The notes beneath the pieces were generated by a model. That model was not told the DNA's origin and ran no database searches. It saw nothing but the letters and a program-made list of their open reading frames with translations. Positions 44,781 to 54,416 of a DNA stretch of 64,000 nt are shown in pieces. Where the stretch lies: contig CANJYE010000004.1 of the NCBI GenBank assembly GCA_947479055.1, positions 29,929 through 93,928 on the forward strand. The letters run 5' to 3'. Source of the stretch: Erythrobacteraceae bacterium. GTDB taxonomy: Bacteria; Pseudomonadota; Alphaproteobacteria; Sphingomonadales; Sphingomonadaceae. Numbering within the stretch: the first letter of the stretch is position 1; each line of letters starts with the position of its first letter. Both the position numbers and the translations under genes were made by a program.

Positions 44781-45716
44781 TTAGAGCGCTGTCTGCTCGG
44801 TAGGCTTGCGTGCCGCGATCCAGCAGGCGATGACGATCAGCACGGCCCCCGCCTGAGTCGCGGCCCCGACTCGCTCGCCAAAGAACAACCAGCCGAACAG
44901 CATGGCCCACAGGAAAGCGCTGTATTCGATTGGCACCAGCACCTGGGTTTCGGCCCTGGCATAAGCCCAGCTGATCAGCAGCAGCGACAGGCAGGCCAGC
45001 GCCGCCGCCGCCGCGATCGGACCGAGCGTGACGATGCCCGGCATCCCGGCCAGCCATGGGGCGGGGAGCAGCAATATCATCGCGATGGTCATGTTCTGCC
45101 CCAGAGCGATTTCGCGCGGGTCGGCGATCTGGGCGATACGGCGCTGGAGCACTAGGTTCCAGGCGTATAGCGCGGCAGAACCGAGCACCTCGGCGATGCC
45201 GATCAGGCCAGAGCGGTCCCAGCCACCGCCATCAAGGCGGCCGGCGGCGATCACTGCTACACCTGCGAAGCCAAGCAGCGAAGCGAACAGGGCGCGACGT
45301 TCGACTACTTCGCCCAGCATGGCCGCCGCGAGGTAAAGCGCGATCAGCGGGGCAATGAAGGACAGGGCGATGGCTTCGGCGATTGGCAGGCGGGTCAGGC
45401 TGTCGAAAAACAGCAGCGCCATCCCGACCGAGACTGCACCGCGTAGCGCATGCATTCGAATCCTGTCGATACCGGGCCGCGCGCTGCCGCCCAGATACCA
45501 TGTCGGTAGCATCAGCAGCGTGCCGATCAGTGACCGGTACAGCAACGCATCATAGGCGCCGACGGCCAGCGAAGCCCCTTTCATCAGCGCGTCCATCAGC
45601 GAGAACAACGCTATGCCGGCGGTCGTGGCGGCAAAGGGGAGCAACGGATGATCGCGGGCCATGTAGCCATCTGCATAGGCGCGCTTTGCCGGTCCGTCAC
45701 GCATCGCATTTGCCAT
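44781..45716 (-). CDS. DMT superfamily (EamA) transporter
   Basis: 311 residues with about ten membrane helices in two EamA repeats (first from LPFAATTAGIALFSLMDALMKG, second from GLIGIAEVLGSAALYAWNLVLQRR). Conserved end-of-repeat segments are IAPLIALYLAAAMLGEVVERR and IEYSAFLWAMLFGWLFFGER. Inner-membrane metabolite exporter or importer; substrate unknown. Start at 45716, with AGGA three bases before the ATG; Met6 is an alternative. Confidence 0.88.
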   Translation of the reverse strand: MANAMRDGPAKRAYADGYMARDHPLLPFAATTAGIALFSLMDALMKGASLAVGAYDALLYRSLIGTLLMLPTWYLGGSARPGIDRIRMHALRGAVSVGMALLFFDSLTRLPIAEAIALSFIAPLIALYLAAAMLGEVVERRALFASLLGFAGVAVIAAGRLDGGGWDRSGLIGIAEVLGSAALYAWNLVLQRRIAQIADPREIALGQNMTIAMILLLPAPWLAGMPGIVTLGPIAAAAALACLSLLLISWAYARAETQVLVPIEYSAFLWAMLFGWLFFGERVGAATQAGAVLIVIACWIAARKPTEQTAL

Positions 45717-46106
45717 TTTCCTACAGGAACGAAGCCTGTCATCGTGCCTCCGGTTTTTTCAGAAGGTGGGGCCTTCCGTGTTCGTTACTGCAAAGTGTCA
45801 CCCTGTCGTCATGATGACAAGTATATGGACAGAAAAGGGAAATATGCGAATTAGCGGAATGACCCACTGTCACTTTCGTCACCTTCGCGCACGGATCCGG
45901 TGAAGAGTGGACGCGTCGGATGGGCGATTGCCCCGGCGTCTGGTCGGTGCGAATGGCAATCCCTGTTGCGATGGCGGTGAAAATTCATCCTGCGCTCATG
46001 AGCGCTCCTTGAAGGAGTGCGCCGGAACGGGCACATTGCGTGGTGCAAATGGAAAGCCTTGTGGTGGCTTGATCTGCGCCCGCTCCGGGGAAACGAGGCC
46101 GTTGGA
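45717..46106. promoter_or_regulatory. divergent intergenic region
   Basis: 390 bases between the DMT transporter and an L,D-transpeptidase, transcribed away from each other. No convincing gene. It holds a near-perfect 16-bp palindrome at 45804-45819 (TGTCGTCATGATGACA, one mismatched pair), of the kind bound by dimeric regulators, and a small hairpin CTCCTTGAAGGAG near 46005-46017. Confidence 0.5.
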
Positions 46107-47456
46107 ATGTTGAAGTGTTGGCGACAGGTTGTGTTGGGGACGATGGCGGTGGTTTGGCCGGCTGGCGCGCAGGCCATGGCGCAGGGTGCGCCGACCGATC
46201 TTGTTCCACCCGCAACCAGCTCCGCCGTCCAGCCCCAGCCTCAACCCGTGCCGGTCCCGCTGCCCCCGACACTGCCTCTGCCGCCGCAGGTCCAGGTCTG
46301 GACGGTAGATGATGCCAGGTCGTTGCTCCGCTCGATTGAACTCAGTGTCACCGACGGGCTCGATCCCGCCGATTACCGGCCGGATGCACTCGCTGCACAG
46401 ATCGCTGCGGGGCCGGGCGATGCTTTGAATGAGCAGGCCAGCACCAGCTTCCGCTGGCTGGCCGAGGATATGCGTGATGGCCGCACGCCGATGCAGCAGC
46501 GGGTGCAGTGGTTCGTGTTCGATCCCGATGCCGACCTGATGCCGGCCGAACGGCTGATGGCCGACGCGCTCGCCCGCCACGATGTTGCCGGCGTAATTGC
46601 CGGTCTGGCGCCGACCTATTTCCACTATGTCAGACTGAGGGATGAACTGGCCGTTACTCCCGTTTCTGACGCGGAGCGAAGGTCGATCATTCGCGTCAAC
46701 ATGGATCGCTGGCGCTGGCTGCCGCGCGATCTGGGCAAGCAGTTCCTGATCGTCAACGTGCCTGAATTCCAGCTGCGGCTGATGGTCAACGGCAAGGTCA
46801 TCCGCAGCTACAAGACCATCGTCGGCAAGCCCGGCCGCACCGCAACGCCGCAATTGTCGGAGAAGGTCGAAGGTGTGATCTTCAACCCGACCTGGACCGT
46901 GCCGCAAAGCATCGTCGTGGGCGAAGGGCTGGGGCGGCGCCTGCTGGCCAGCCCGGCCAAGGCGCGGGCCGAAGGGTACAAGGTCGCCCGTGCGCCGGAT
47001 GGCACCATCTCGGTGGTGCAGCAACCTGGGCCGGGCAATGCGCTGGGGCTGATGAAGCTGCACATGCCCAACCCGCATGCGATCTTCCTGCACGACACGC
47101 CCAACCGCGAGCTGTTCAATCTCGACAATCGCGCCTTGAGTCACGGCTGCATCCGGGTTGAGCGGGCGAGCGAGCTGGCGATCACACTCGGCATCCTGCG
47201 GGCCGGGATGAAGCCGGAAGACGGCGTCGCGCTGACCAAGTCTGGCATTTACACGCTGGTTCCGCTGACACGGGCGATGCCGGTCTACATAACCTACTTC
47301 ACCATGGCCCCCGGTATCGACGACGTGATGGCGAGTTTTCCCGACCTTTATGGCCGCGATGCTCCGGTACTCGCGAGCCTGGCCGCGCCGCGTGTTAGCG
47401 TACGCCAGAGGGTGACGGACGAGGCAGTGGAAGCGGTGGAGGACCCGGGGGTCTGA
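46107..47456 (+). CDS. L,D-transpeptidase (YkuD domain, periplasmic)
   Basis: 449 residues from ATG 46107, which begins a signal peptide (QVVLGTMAVVWPAGAQA). A Pro-rich stretch (42-60), a peptidoglycan-binding-like helical region (about 65-190, WLAEDMRDGRTP), then the catalytic YkuD domain (about 213-355) with H329 (IFLHDTPNRELF) and nucleophile C348 (SHGCIRVE). Layout matches the E. coli YcbB/LdtD class that forms 3-3 crosslinks between meso-diaminopimelate residues. Convergent with a second, unrelated-type L,D-transpeptidase gene. Confidence 0.92.
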   Translation: MLKCWRQVVLGTMAVVWPAGAQAMAQGAPTDLVPPATSSAVQPQPQPVPVPLPPTLPLPPQVQVWTVDDARSLLRSIELSVTDGLDPADYRPDALAAQIAAGPGDALNEQASTSFRWLAEDMRDGRTPMQQRVQWFVFDPDADLMPAERLMADALARHDVAGVIAGLAPTYFHYVRLRDELAVTPVSDAERRSIIRVNMDRWRWLPRDLGKQFLIVNVPEFQLRLMVNGKVIRSYKTIVGKPGRTATPQLSEKVEGVIFNPTWTVPQSIVVGEGLGRRLLASPAKARAEGYKVARAPDGTISVVQQPGPGNALGLMKLHMPNPHAIFLHDTPNRELFNLDNRALSHGCIRVERASELAITLGILRAGMKPEDGVALTKSGIYTLVPLTRAMPVYITYFTMAPGIDDVMASFPDLYGRDAPVLASLAAPRVSVRQRVTDEAVEAVEDPGV

Positions 47457-47462
47457 TCGCGG

Positions 47463-48083
47463 TCAGGTGATGCCGAGCTTGTCCGCGAACAGCAGCCGCC
47501 CCCCCGACAGATAGAGCAGGGCCTGCGAAAAATCGTCGGGCCCCATCGCAAAGCAACCATTGCTGCGACCGAGCTTGCCCCATTTCGAGATCATGTCGGG
47601 CTGGGCATACCAAGCCGCGTGCATCACGATCGACCGCTCCAGCGTGTTGGAATTGTCCTGATCCAGCCCGCCAAGGCGGATTGAGGTGCCGTAATGGCCT
47701 TGGTACCATTCCCAGGTAATATAGGCCCCCCGGCTGGTGGCATTGGAGCCATATTCGTTCGAAAACAGCTTGAGCCAGCCATCATGCTCCGGGTCGGAAC
47801 CCTGGCCATGCGCGACAAGGAAGGAGCGGACTTCTCCCCGTTCGAGATTGGCAAAGTGGAAGCGCGGCACCGAGGAAATCGCGCTGAAATCGGCAATGCC
47901 GGCGATATCCTTGCGCCACAGCACATTGCCAGCCCGCTCGACTTCGCGCTGGGCGATGGCGAGAATCTGGCGGCCGCGCTCGCTCACGCCGGAAGGCTGC
48001 GCGAAAACGGTTCTGGGCAGGGCGAGGCTTCCCGCCGCGAGTGCGGCTGTCCCGAGGAAGCTGCGCCGACTGGTCTGCACCAT
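47463..48083 (-). CDS. YkuD_2-type murein L,D-transpeptidase, Tat-exported
   Basis: 206 residues from ATG 48083, which opens with a twin-arginine signal (TSRRSFLGTAALAAG). The domain fits the 'murein L,D-transpeptidase catalytic domain family' (PF13645): HFANLERGEVRSFLVAHG, IVMHAAWYA with H155, and GRSNGCFAM with Cys177. Predicted to act on peptidoglycan in the periplasm. Its stop lies 7 bases from the stop of the convergent L,D-transpeptidase gene. Confidence 0.88.
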   Translation of the reverse strand: MVQTSRRSFLGTAALAAGSLALPRTVFAQPSGVSERGRQILAIAQREVERAGNVLWRKDIAGIADFSAISSVPRFHFANLERGEVRSFLVAHGQGSDPEHDGWLKLFSNEYGSNATSRGAYITWEWYQGHYGTSIRLGGLDQDNSNTLERSIVMHAAWYAQPDMISKWGKLGRSNGCFAMGPDDFSQALLYLSGGRLLFADKLGIT

Positions 48084-48138
48084 CGAATCTCCCCTCAATG
48101 AGAGGAGTATAGACCAAAACCGGGCGGTTTGCCTAGTG

Positions 48139-49086
48139 TCAGGCCACCGCCTCACCGCGATCGGCGAGCAACTCGGCGATCACCGCGCGGCTGGCGTCGG
48201 CATAGGCGCTGCCGGTAAAGCGATGGGTGCCAACGAAATGGACGAAGGCCGCCTCAGAGCTCCAGGGCTCCGCCCAGTAGTTGAGGTAACGCCAGGCTGG
48301 CAGCAGCACGGGCGAAGGTTCGTTGGCGATGTGGAAATTGGAAGCGATCTGTTCGGTGCCCCAGTTGGTCACATCGTCCGGCCCAACCAGCCGGGTCATC
48401 TCCGCCAGGAACGCCGCCGCCAACGGGCGGCCCGGACCGCCGGCGGCAAAGCCGGCAAAGCCCGCGCAGCCGCGAACATAGCGCCAGCCGGCATCGGACC
48501 GCATCTGGCCCATGCGCGATTCGATCCGCGACTGGATATGGCCGTCCTGCGGACCTTCGGGGTAGAGTTGCCGGGCGAATTCGGCCAGCGCCAGCGCGCC
48601 GACTTCGCCATCCTCGCCGCCCAGCATGGTGAAGCTGCGATTGCCGGCCAGCGCGGCCTGAAGTTCCGGCACCGGACCAACCGTCACCGTGTCGCTGTCG
48701 AGCTGAATCCAGTATTCGCCCTGCGGACGGTCGAGGATGGTCAGGAACCGTTCCCAGCAGCCGCCCTTGGGAAAGGCACCGGTTTGGACCCGGGCGATGT
48801 CGATGATTTCGGGATCGCCGCAATGGCGCGCCAGTACCGCGCGGTCCTGCGCAGTCAGCGTGCCATCACTGAGGATCACCACCCGCCCGCGCCGCAATTG
48901 CCGCCAGAGCGATTTGACCGCCACCAGATAGGGCTTCAGCACTGCCGTGCCGATCATCGAGAACAGCACCAGCCCATCGTTGCGCGGTTCAATCGGCGGG
49001 GTCTGGAGAATCCCGGCGATCGCCTTGTCATGGCGGGTGCTGTCAAGCCGCGTGCGCAGGCGATAGGGCAGGTGCTTGGTGAGCAT
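48139..49086 (-). CDS. glycosyltransferase-like protein (GT-A type DxD)
   Basis: 315 residues. Not assigned to a specific family. It has GLVLFSMIGTAVLKPYLVAVKSL, RGRVVILSDGTL and, at 130-132, a D-S-D triplet in YWIQLDSDTVTVGPVPEL that resembles the metal- and nucleotide-sugar-binding DxD of GT-A glycosyltransferases. Later FAGFAAG and NWGTEQIASNFHIAN are also reminiscent of GT8-like enzymes. No signal peptide. Acceptor unknown. Confidence 0.6.
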   Translation of the reverse strand: MLTKHLPYRLRTRLDSTRHDKAIAGILQTPPIEPRNDGLVLFSMIGTAVLKPYLVAVKSLWRQLRRGRVVILSDGTLTAQDRAVLARHCGDPEIIDIARVQTGAFPKGGCWERFLTILDRPQGEYWIQLDSDTVTVGPVPELQAALAGNRSFTMLGGEDGEVGALALAEFARQLYPEGPQDGHIQSRIESRMGQMRSDAGWRYVRGCAGFAGFAAGGPGRPLAAAFLAEMTRLVGPDDVTNWGTEQIASNFHIANEPSPVLLPAWRYLNYWAEPWSSEAAFVHFVGTHRFTGSAYADASRAVIAELLADRGEAVA

Positions 49087-49164
49087 GGGCAGGACTCGTC
49101 CGTCAATTCCGGACGAGGCATAGGGTCAATAGGTTAAGGCGAAGTGAGAAAGCCGGTTAAGCCC

Positions 49165-49779
49165 TCATTCTAGCTCCTTTCCAAAAAAGAAATCGATATT
49201 GAACCAGATTGCCGTTTCCTGCCCGGTTTCCTCGTCCTTGACCGACATGCGGTCAAAGGAATGCCCATCCTTGTTGATCTGTGCCTGCCCTTGGGGTTCG
49301 AGACCCATCAGAAACAGCACGGCATATTCCTCGGGAACGGAAATGGCGTTCCATGCCGCCTCCTGGCTCTGCCCGTCCTTCCCGCCCCTGACCGAGTTGA
49401 GTATCCCCGAAATCAGGGCGTGATGCCTGGCCGATTCGTCCGGCCTTTCCAGCTTGCGCAGGGCTGCCTCGGCAACCAGATTAGCGAAAATGTCGAGCGG
49501 GTCGTTCTTCAGCTGGTCATTTGCAAGGCGAAGTGCGCTCTCGGGCTTGTCGTGGATCTGGCCCATGGCTTCGTCCCGACCAGCCCAGTGAAGTGGGAAG
49601 TAGTGGCTGCGTTCGGCGTTCTGCTGTCGCAGAAGCGTGAAATCGACAGTCTGGTCGCCCTGCAGCGCTCGTTCGACAACGGCTTTGAAGTCGCTCGGGA
49701 CCGGGGCGGCAATGAGAGGCTCCGCAAGACACAGGACCAAAAGGGCAAGAATCGACAGAGTCGCCGCCATCGTTCGCAT
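49165..49779 (-). CDS. DUF4919-like secreted protein
   Basis: 204 residues with a signal peptide (ATLSILALLVLCLAEPLIA). DFTLLRQQNAERSHYFP near the N-terminus, then GILNSVRGGKDGQSQEAAWNAI, PEEYAVLFLMGLEPQGQ, HSFDRMSV and a closing AIWFNIDFFFGKEL match my recollection of DUF4919. Function unknown. Its ATG lies one base after the ispG TGA, so it is probably translated from the ispG message. Confidence 0.72.
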   Translation of the reverse strand: MRTMAATLSILALLVLCLAEPLIAAPVPSDFKAVVERALQGDQTVDFTLLRQQNAERSHYFPLHWAGRDEAMGQIHDKPESALRLANDQLKNDPLDIFANLVAEAALRKLERPDESARHHALISGILNSVRGGKDGQSQEAAWNAISVPEEYAVLFLMGLEPQGQAQINKDGHSFDRMSVKDEETGQETAIWFNIDFFFGKELE

Positions 49780-49780
49780 T

Positions 49781-50893
49781 TCATCTGCTTCCTAAACCTG
49801 CCTCGATCTCTGCCGCCTTGGCCTCCACCAGTTCGACGATGTGATCGAGCATTGCCTCGCTCTGCACATGATGGTCGGTCACGCCGGAGAGGTAAACCAT
49901 GTGCTTGCCATTACCTCCGCCAGTGATGCCGATGTCGGTCTCGCGCGCTTCGCCGGGGCCGTTGACCACGCAGCCCAGCACCGAGAGCGAGAGTGGGGTC
50001 TTGATGTGCGACAGCCGGGCTTCCAGCGCCTCGACCGTGCGGATCACGTCGAAGCCCTGCCGCGCGCAGGATGGGCAGGAGACCACCCGCACGCCACGCG
50101 TCCTGAGGCCGAGCGACTTCAGTATTTCGAAGCCGACCCGTACTTCCTCTTCCGGTTCGGCGGAGAGCGAGACGCGGATCGTGTCGCCGATCCCTGCCCA
50201 CAGCAGATTGCCGATGCCGATCGCGCTTTTGACCGTGCCGCCGATCAGCCCGCCCGCTTCCGTAATACCCAGATGCAGCGGGCAATCGACCGCGTCTGCC
50301 AGCCCCTGATAGGCGGCCACCGCGAGGAACACGTCGGAAGCTTTCACCGCCACCTTATATTCGTGGAAATCATGGTCCTGCAGAAGTTTGATATGATCGA
50401 GCGCGCTTTCAACCAGCGCTTCGGGGCAAGGCTCGCCGTATTTTTCCAGCAAGTCCTTCTCGAGGCTGCCGGCATTGACGCCGATCCGGATCGAGCAGCC
50501 GTTGGCCTTGGCGGCGCGGACCACTTCGGCCACCCGTTCGGAGCTGCCGATATTGCCGGGGTTGATCCTGAGACAGGCTGCGCCCGCATCGGCTGCTTCC
50601 AGCGCGCGCTTGTAGTGGAAATGGATGTCGGCAACGATCGGCACCTGCGCCGCGCGGGTGATTTCGCGCAGCGCGCGGGTGCTGTCCTCGTCCGGGCAGG
50701 AAACGCGGATGATATCCGCCCCGGCATCCTCGCAGCGGCGGATCTGCGCGATCGTCGCGGCTGCATCCGATGTCAGCGTGTTGGTCATGGTCTGGACCGT
50801 GATCGGCGCATCGCCGCCGACGGGGACGGTGCCGACCATGATCTGGCGGCTCTTGCGGCGGGCGATATCGCGCCAGGGTCTGATGGAGCTCAT
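49781..50893 (-). CDS. ispG: 4-hydroxy-3-methylbut-2-enyl diphosphate synthase (flavodoxin)
   Basis: 370 residues. It converts methylerythritol cyclodiphosphate to HMBPP in the MEP isoprenoid pathway. The N-terminus [20 protein letters not shown] is typical; the [4Fe-4S] ligands are in [10 protein letters not shown] and [17 protein letters not shown]. Length fits bacterial IspG. First gene of an ispG-DUF4919 pair; the GNAT gene lies upstream with 17 bases between. Confidence 0.96.
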   Translation of the reverse strand: MSSIRPWRDIARRKSRQIMVGTVPVGGDAPITVQTMTNTLTSDAAATIAQIRRCEDAGADIIRVSCPDEDSTRALREITRAAQVPIVADIHFHYKRALEAADAGAACLRINPGNIGSSERVAEVVRAAKANGCSIRIGVNAGSLEKDLLEKYGEPCPEALVESALDHIKLLQDHDFHEYKVAVKASDVFLAVAAYQGLADAVDCPLHLGITEAGGLIGGTVKSAIGIGNLLWAGIGDTIRVSLSAEPEEEVRVGFEILKSLGLRTRGVRVVSCPSCARQGFDVIRTVEALEARLSHIKTPLSLSVLGCVVNGPGEARETDIGITGGGNGKHMVYLSGVTDHHVQSEAMLDHIVELVEAKAAEIEAGLGSR

Positions 50894-50910
50894 CCCCGCC
50901 CCATAGAGAA

Positions 50911-51432
50911 TTAGATCCGCAAGGCGAAGAGGAACTCGTCATCGCGGTGTCCGCCCACCCAATATTCGATGTCGGCCAGCTTTTCGAAGCCATAGCGCGC
51001 ATAGAACTTCTGGGCTCCCGCGTTCTCGCTCCAGACTGACAGCTGGATCTCCCCAGCGCCGAGTTGCCGGGCCGCATCCAGTGCCCATGCCATCAGCGCC
51101 GCGCCGATACCCCGACCGGTCATGGCCGGATCGGCATAGAGCTGTTTGAGTTCGATGATCCGATCAGCCCGCGCATAGTCGGGCCAGCCGCAACTGAGGC
51201 CGAGCTTGCAATAGCCGACGAGCCTGCCAGCAATTTCTGCCAGGCGATAGAGACGGTCGGGGTTGGCCAGTTCGGCAGCGATCGCCCTTGGGGAATGGGT
51301 GGCTTCGAGGAAAGGGTCGAGGTCCTGCGACTGATAGATATGGCCGAATTTTGCCACGAAGCTGTTGCGGCCGAACTCCGCTAAGGCCTCAATGTCGGCG
51401 GATTCGGGCGCGCGCAGGATCAGATCGGCCAT
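50911..51432 (-). CDS. GNAT family N-acetyltransferase
   Basis: 173 residues from ATG 51432; the extension to 51627 is not protein-like. GNAT motifs: LVGYCKLGL strand, [21 protein letters not shown] (Q/R-x-x-G-x-G/A acetyl-CoA loop) and [19 protein letters not shown]. Substrate unknown; the [13 protein letters not shown] ending is frequent in small-molecule acetyltransferases. Lies between the monooxygenase and ispG genes on the same strand. Confidence 0.88.
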   Translation of the reverse strand: MADLILRAPESADIEALAEFGRNSFVAKFGHIYQSQDLDPFLEATHSPRAIAAELANPDRLYRLAEIAGRLVGYCKLGLSCGWPDYARADRIIELKQLYADPAMTGRGIGAALMAWALDAARQLGAGEIQLSVWSENAGAQKFYARYGFEKLADIEYWVGGHRDDEFLFALRI

Positions 51433-51472
51433 GGCATGACCATTCACGTGCGCGCTCCAGGTCGCTCCGGCA

Positions 51473-53398
51473 CTACTGCAATTCGTGGTCGGCGAAGTCG
51501 GGCTTGCGCAGCATCTCCCACATGTCCGGTGCCGAATAAGGATTCTGCACGGCCGAGCGGCCATGGCGCGTCCAGTAGTAACTCTGCGTGCGCGGATCGC
51601 TCCACACCTTCCTGAGATTCTCGGCATCGAGGTCCTGGTTGTAACGCCTGTAAGCCTCGTCCTTGACGTCGATCGTGTCTTCCTCGCCGGAAAGCAGCCG
51701 CTCGATGCATTGCAGCGCGTAAAGCGTGATCATTTCATGGAAGCTGGACACCAGCAGGGGGCCGTTGGTGTTGGGGCCATAGAGCGACCACAGGTTGGGG
51801 AATCCCGGCATCATGCAGCCGAGAAAGGCGCGCGCGCCGCCCTCTTCCCACAGTTGGTCGATCGTCTTGCCGTCCCGACCGGTCACCGTCATCGGATAGA
51901 GATATTCGCTGGCGTGAAAGCCAGTGGCGTAAACGATGGCATCGACATCATATTGCGTACCGTCGGCGGCTTCGATGCCGGTGCGGTTGATCCGCCCGAT
52001 CCCGGAGGTCACCAGTTCGACATTGTCGCGGTTGAGCGCGTCGAGGATGCTGTATTCCGGATCAACGATGATTGCCCGGGCCGACCAGACCGGGTGCGCC
52101 GGCGTCATGGCGGCAACCCGCTCGTCATCGCCCAGCTTCTCGCGCAGGAAGCGGATCGCGGAATCGCGCGACGTCTTGTTCAGGGCGTTGCAGGCATGGG
52201 GATCGTCGAATTCGGGATCGATCGTCGTCAGCTTGGGGAACGAGCCGGTGTAGCCCGATCGGGCGCGCATGAAATTGCGGTGGAACGGCAAATTGCGGTC
52301 CAGCCAGCCGACCTGGGCGGGGAAGGGTGAGCGGTAGCCGGGAATGGGGAAGACCCATTGCGGCGAGCGCTGGAACACGGTGACCTGTTCCGCCTGTAGC
52401 GCGATTTCCGGCACCATCTGGTATCCGGTCGCGCCGGTGCCGATTACCGCGATGCGCTTGCCCGTGAGATCATAGTTCTCGGGCCAGCGCGCGGTGTGCC
52501 ACGAGGGTCCCTCGAAGGTCTCCATGCCCTCGATTTCCGGCATATTGGGGCGACTGAGGAAGCCGACTGCGGTGAACACCGCGTTCGAGCGCAAGGTGTG
52601 CTCACCGTCCGGGCCGGTGACATGGATGTCCCACATCCGGTCCCCTTCGTTCCAGGTCAGCGAGTGGACCTCGGTGTTGAACCGGATGCCACGGCGGAGA
52701 TCGTGGCGGTCGGCCACCCACTCGAAATAGAGTTGGTTATCCTTCCAGTCGCAGAACGGGTTGGGGTAGTCATATTCGACGCCGAAGACATGGTTGTAGG
52801 ACCGGCTCGGCGTATCGACCCGCGCGCCGGGATAGCGGTTTTCCCACCAGGTCCCGCCCACGCCGTCGTTCTTCTCCACCAGCGTCCAGCGGATGCCGGC
52901 CTTCTCCATCATCGCCGCGACATTGAGCCCGCCCAGGCCGGCGCCGATGATGGTAACTGAGAAGTCCTCCAGTTTCCGGGGATCGGGCTTTCCTTTCCAG
53001 TGGAGCGCGCGGACCCAGTGATCGAGTCCCATTTCTTCAATGTAGAATTCGGCCGCCAGCTCGGTCAGCGGTTCGGCATAGATCAGCTCGAGACTTTTAT
53101 GCAGCCGCTCGCGCGGGCCGATTTCAAGCGGCGGCGCGCCGGCGTCGCGATGAGCCTTCAGGAAATCCACCGCCTTGCGGTGGAGCTTGGCCGTCTCCTC
53201 ATCATTCGCTGGCATGTCCATCAGGAAATAGGCCATTGGCACGGTGGCAAGAGCGATCTCTTCCAGCTCCTGATCGCCGGTCAGCTGATAGAGCAGGCCG
53301 CGCAGTACCATCGGGTCCGCAAATTTGACGGCATCCTCGATTTCCGCGTCTGTTGCGCCAAGCAATTCGTTACTGGCCGGGGCCTCGACAGTTGCCAT
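51473..53398 (-). CDS. flavin-containing monooxygenase, Baeyer-Villiger type
   Basis: 641 residues from ATG 53398, which sits nine bases from GGAG; an ATG three codons earlier is too close to that site. An N-terminal helical extension (about 1-140) precedes two Rossmann motifs, VTIIGAGLGGLNVAAM (FAD) and IAVIGTGATGYQ (NADPH), and between them the type I BVMO fingerprint FEGPSWHTARWP. The pair GGTWWENRYPGARVDTPS is also typical of cyclohexanone/4-hydroxyacetophenone monooxygenase relatives. It inserts oxygen next to a ketone; substrate unknown. Confidence 0.9.
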   Translation of the reverse strand: MATVEAPASNELLGATDAEIEDAVKFADPMVLRGLLYQLTGDQELEEIALATVPMAYFLMDMPANDEETAKLHRKAVDFLKAHRDAGAPPLEIGPRERLHKSLELIYAEPLTELAAEFYIEEMGLDHWVRALHWKGKPDPRKLEDFSVTIIGAGLGGLNVAAMMEKAGIRWTLVEKNDGVGGTWWENRYPGARVDTPSRSYNHVFGVEYDYPNPFCDWKDNQLYFEWVADRHDLRRGIRFNTEVHSLTWNEGDRMWDIHVTGPDGEHTLRSNAVFTAVGFLSRPNMPEIEGMETFEGPSWHTARWPENYDLTGKRIAVIGTGATGYQMVPEIALQAEQVTVFQRSPQWVFPIPGYRSPFPAQVGWLDRNLPFHRNFMRARSGYTGSFPKLTTIDPEFDDPHACNALNKTSRDSAIRFLREKLGDDERVAAMTPAHPVWSARAIIVDPEYSILDALNRDNVELVTSGIGRINRTGIEAADGTQYDVDAIVYATGFHASEYLYPMTVTGRDGKTIDQLWEEGGARAFLGCMMPGFPNLWSLYGPNTNGPLLVSSFHEMITLYALQCIERLLSGEEDTIDVKDEAYRRYNQDLDAENLRKVWSDPRTQSYYWTRHGRSAVQNPYSAPDMWEMLRKPDFADHELQ

Positions 53399-53498
53399 TC
53401 GATCCATCTCCTCCTGTATGGCTGCGATGCCTGCCGCAGCGATTGGTTACGAAACTATCCATGAGTGGTCAGGGCTGCAAGTCGCGTTGCGCCATTCT

Positions 53499-54416
53499 TC
53501 AGCCATGCTTGTCGGCCTTGCGGTGGCCGAAGCGCATGGCATGCTCCAGCCGGGCGCGGAGCTGGGCGTAAAAGGCTTCGAGGAAGGCGTGCTCATCGCC
53601 CTCTCCACCGGTCCAGCCGATCTTGGCGCGGATTGTCTCGGCTACGGCGACCATTGATTCCTTGCGGCCTTCGCGCAAGATCCGCTCCAGAGTCTGGAGT
53701 TCGTATTCGCCGTAGATCGACAACTCCTCCTCGCCAAAGCGATAGTCGGCACCGGTCACCACCGAATGGCCCTGGGCTCCGTCGCTCAGCGAGAGGAGCT
53801 CTGCCAGCTTGCGTTTCGGTGCCTCGATCACCCAGGTGCCCGCGATCACGTCACCCGCCCGCAGCGCATCCTTGTTGAAGAAGGGAAACAGCATGAACAG
53901 CGCGAACCAGCCCGCAGCGGTCAGCCCGGCCGCGCCCATGTCACCGCCACCCTGGCTGGCCGAGGCAATGAACACCAACGGCATGAACAGCTCGATATCC
54001 CGCAGAAGATTGCGGGCGATCACCGCCTCTACATTGAGCCGTCCCCCATCGCGCGCGGCAATACGGATGCCGGCCAGCCGCTTGCCCGGCGTCGCTCCGC
54101 GCGGGCCGAGCTCGAAATAGAGAAACCAAGCGTTGCGGAACAGGAACATCAGAATGATCCACAATATCGCGAGGAATTCCAGCACCGCGGGCGTATTGCC
54201 GGATGGATCCGCCTTGTCGCTGAGGCCGAGCACTCCGAAGGCAAGGTAGAGCAGAGTCAGCGTCAGGATCACCATCAGGCCGTGGATAAAGATGAAATCC
54301 AGCACCAGCGCCCCGGCCCGCGCTCCGCGGCTGGCAATCGTCACGGGCAACGCCACCCCTTCCGGCGTCACCAGCAGCCGGGTCCGGTTCCGGCCGGGGC
54401 AATCGGGACGCTTCAC
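53499..54416 (-). CDS. RDD family membrane protein
   Basis: 305 residues from GTG 54416, which overlaps the stop of the SpoIIM-like gene. The RDD domain begins IASRGARAGALVLDFIFIHGL (R...D pattern), continues with three membrane helices and the motif GPRGATPGKRLAGIRI. A hydrophilic C-terminal tail (about 200-305) follows, ending in a basic stretch. Role unknown; last gene of the MoxR/DUF58 cluster. Confidence 0.85.
   Translation of the reverse strand: MKRPDCPGRNRTRLLVTPEGVALPVTIASRGARAGALVLDFIFIHGLMVILTLTLLYLAFGVLGLSDKADPSGNTPAVLEFLAILWIILMFLFRNAWFLYFELGPRGATPGKRLAGIRIAARDGGRLNVEAVIARNLLRDIELFMPLVFIASASQGGGDMGAAGLTAAGWFALFMLFPFFNKDALRAGDVIAGTWVIEAPKRKLAELLSLSDGAQGHSVVTGADYRFGEEELSIYGEYELQTLERILREGRKESMVAVAETIRAKIGWTGGEGDEHAFLEAFYAQLRARLEHAMRFGHRKADKHG

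Noticed and set aside
45907..46113. 68-codon frame in the divergent region before the L,D-transpeptidase
   Set aside because: No ribosome-binding site, no hydrophobic or domain-like pattern, and it overlaps a likely promoter region.
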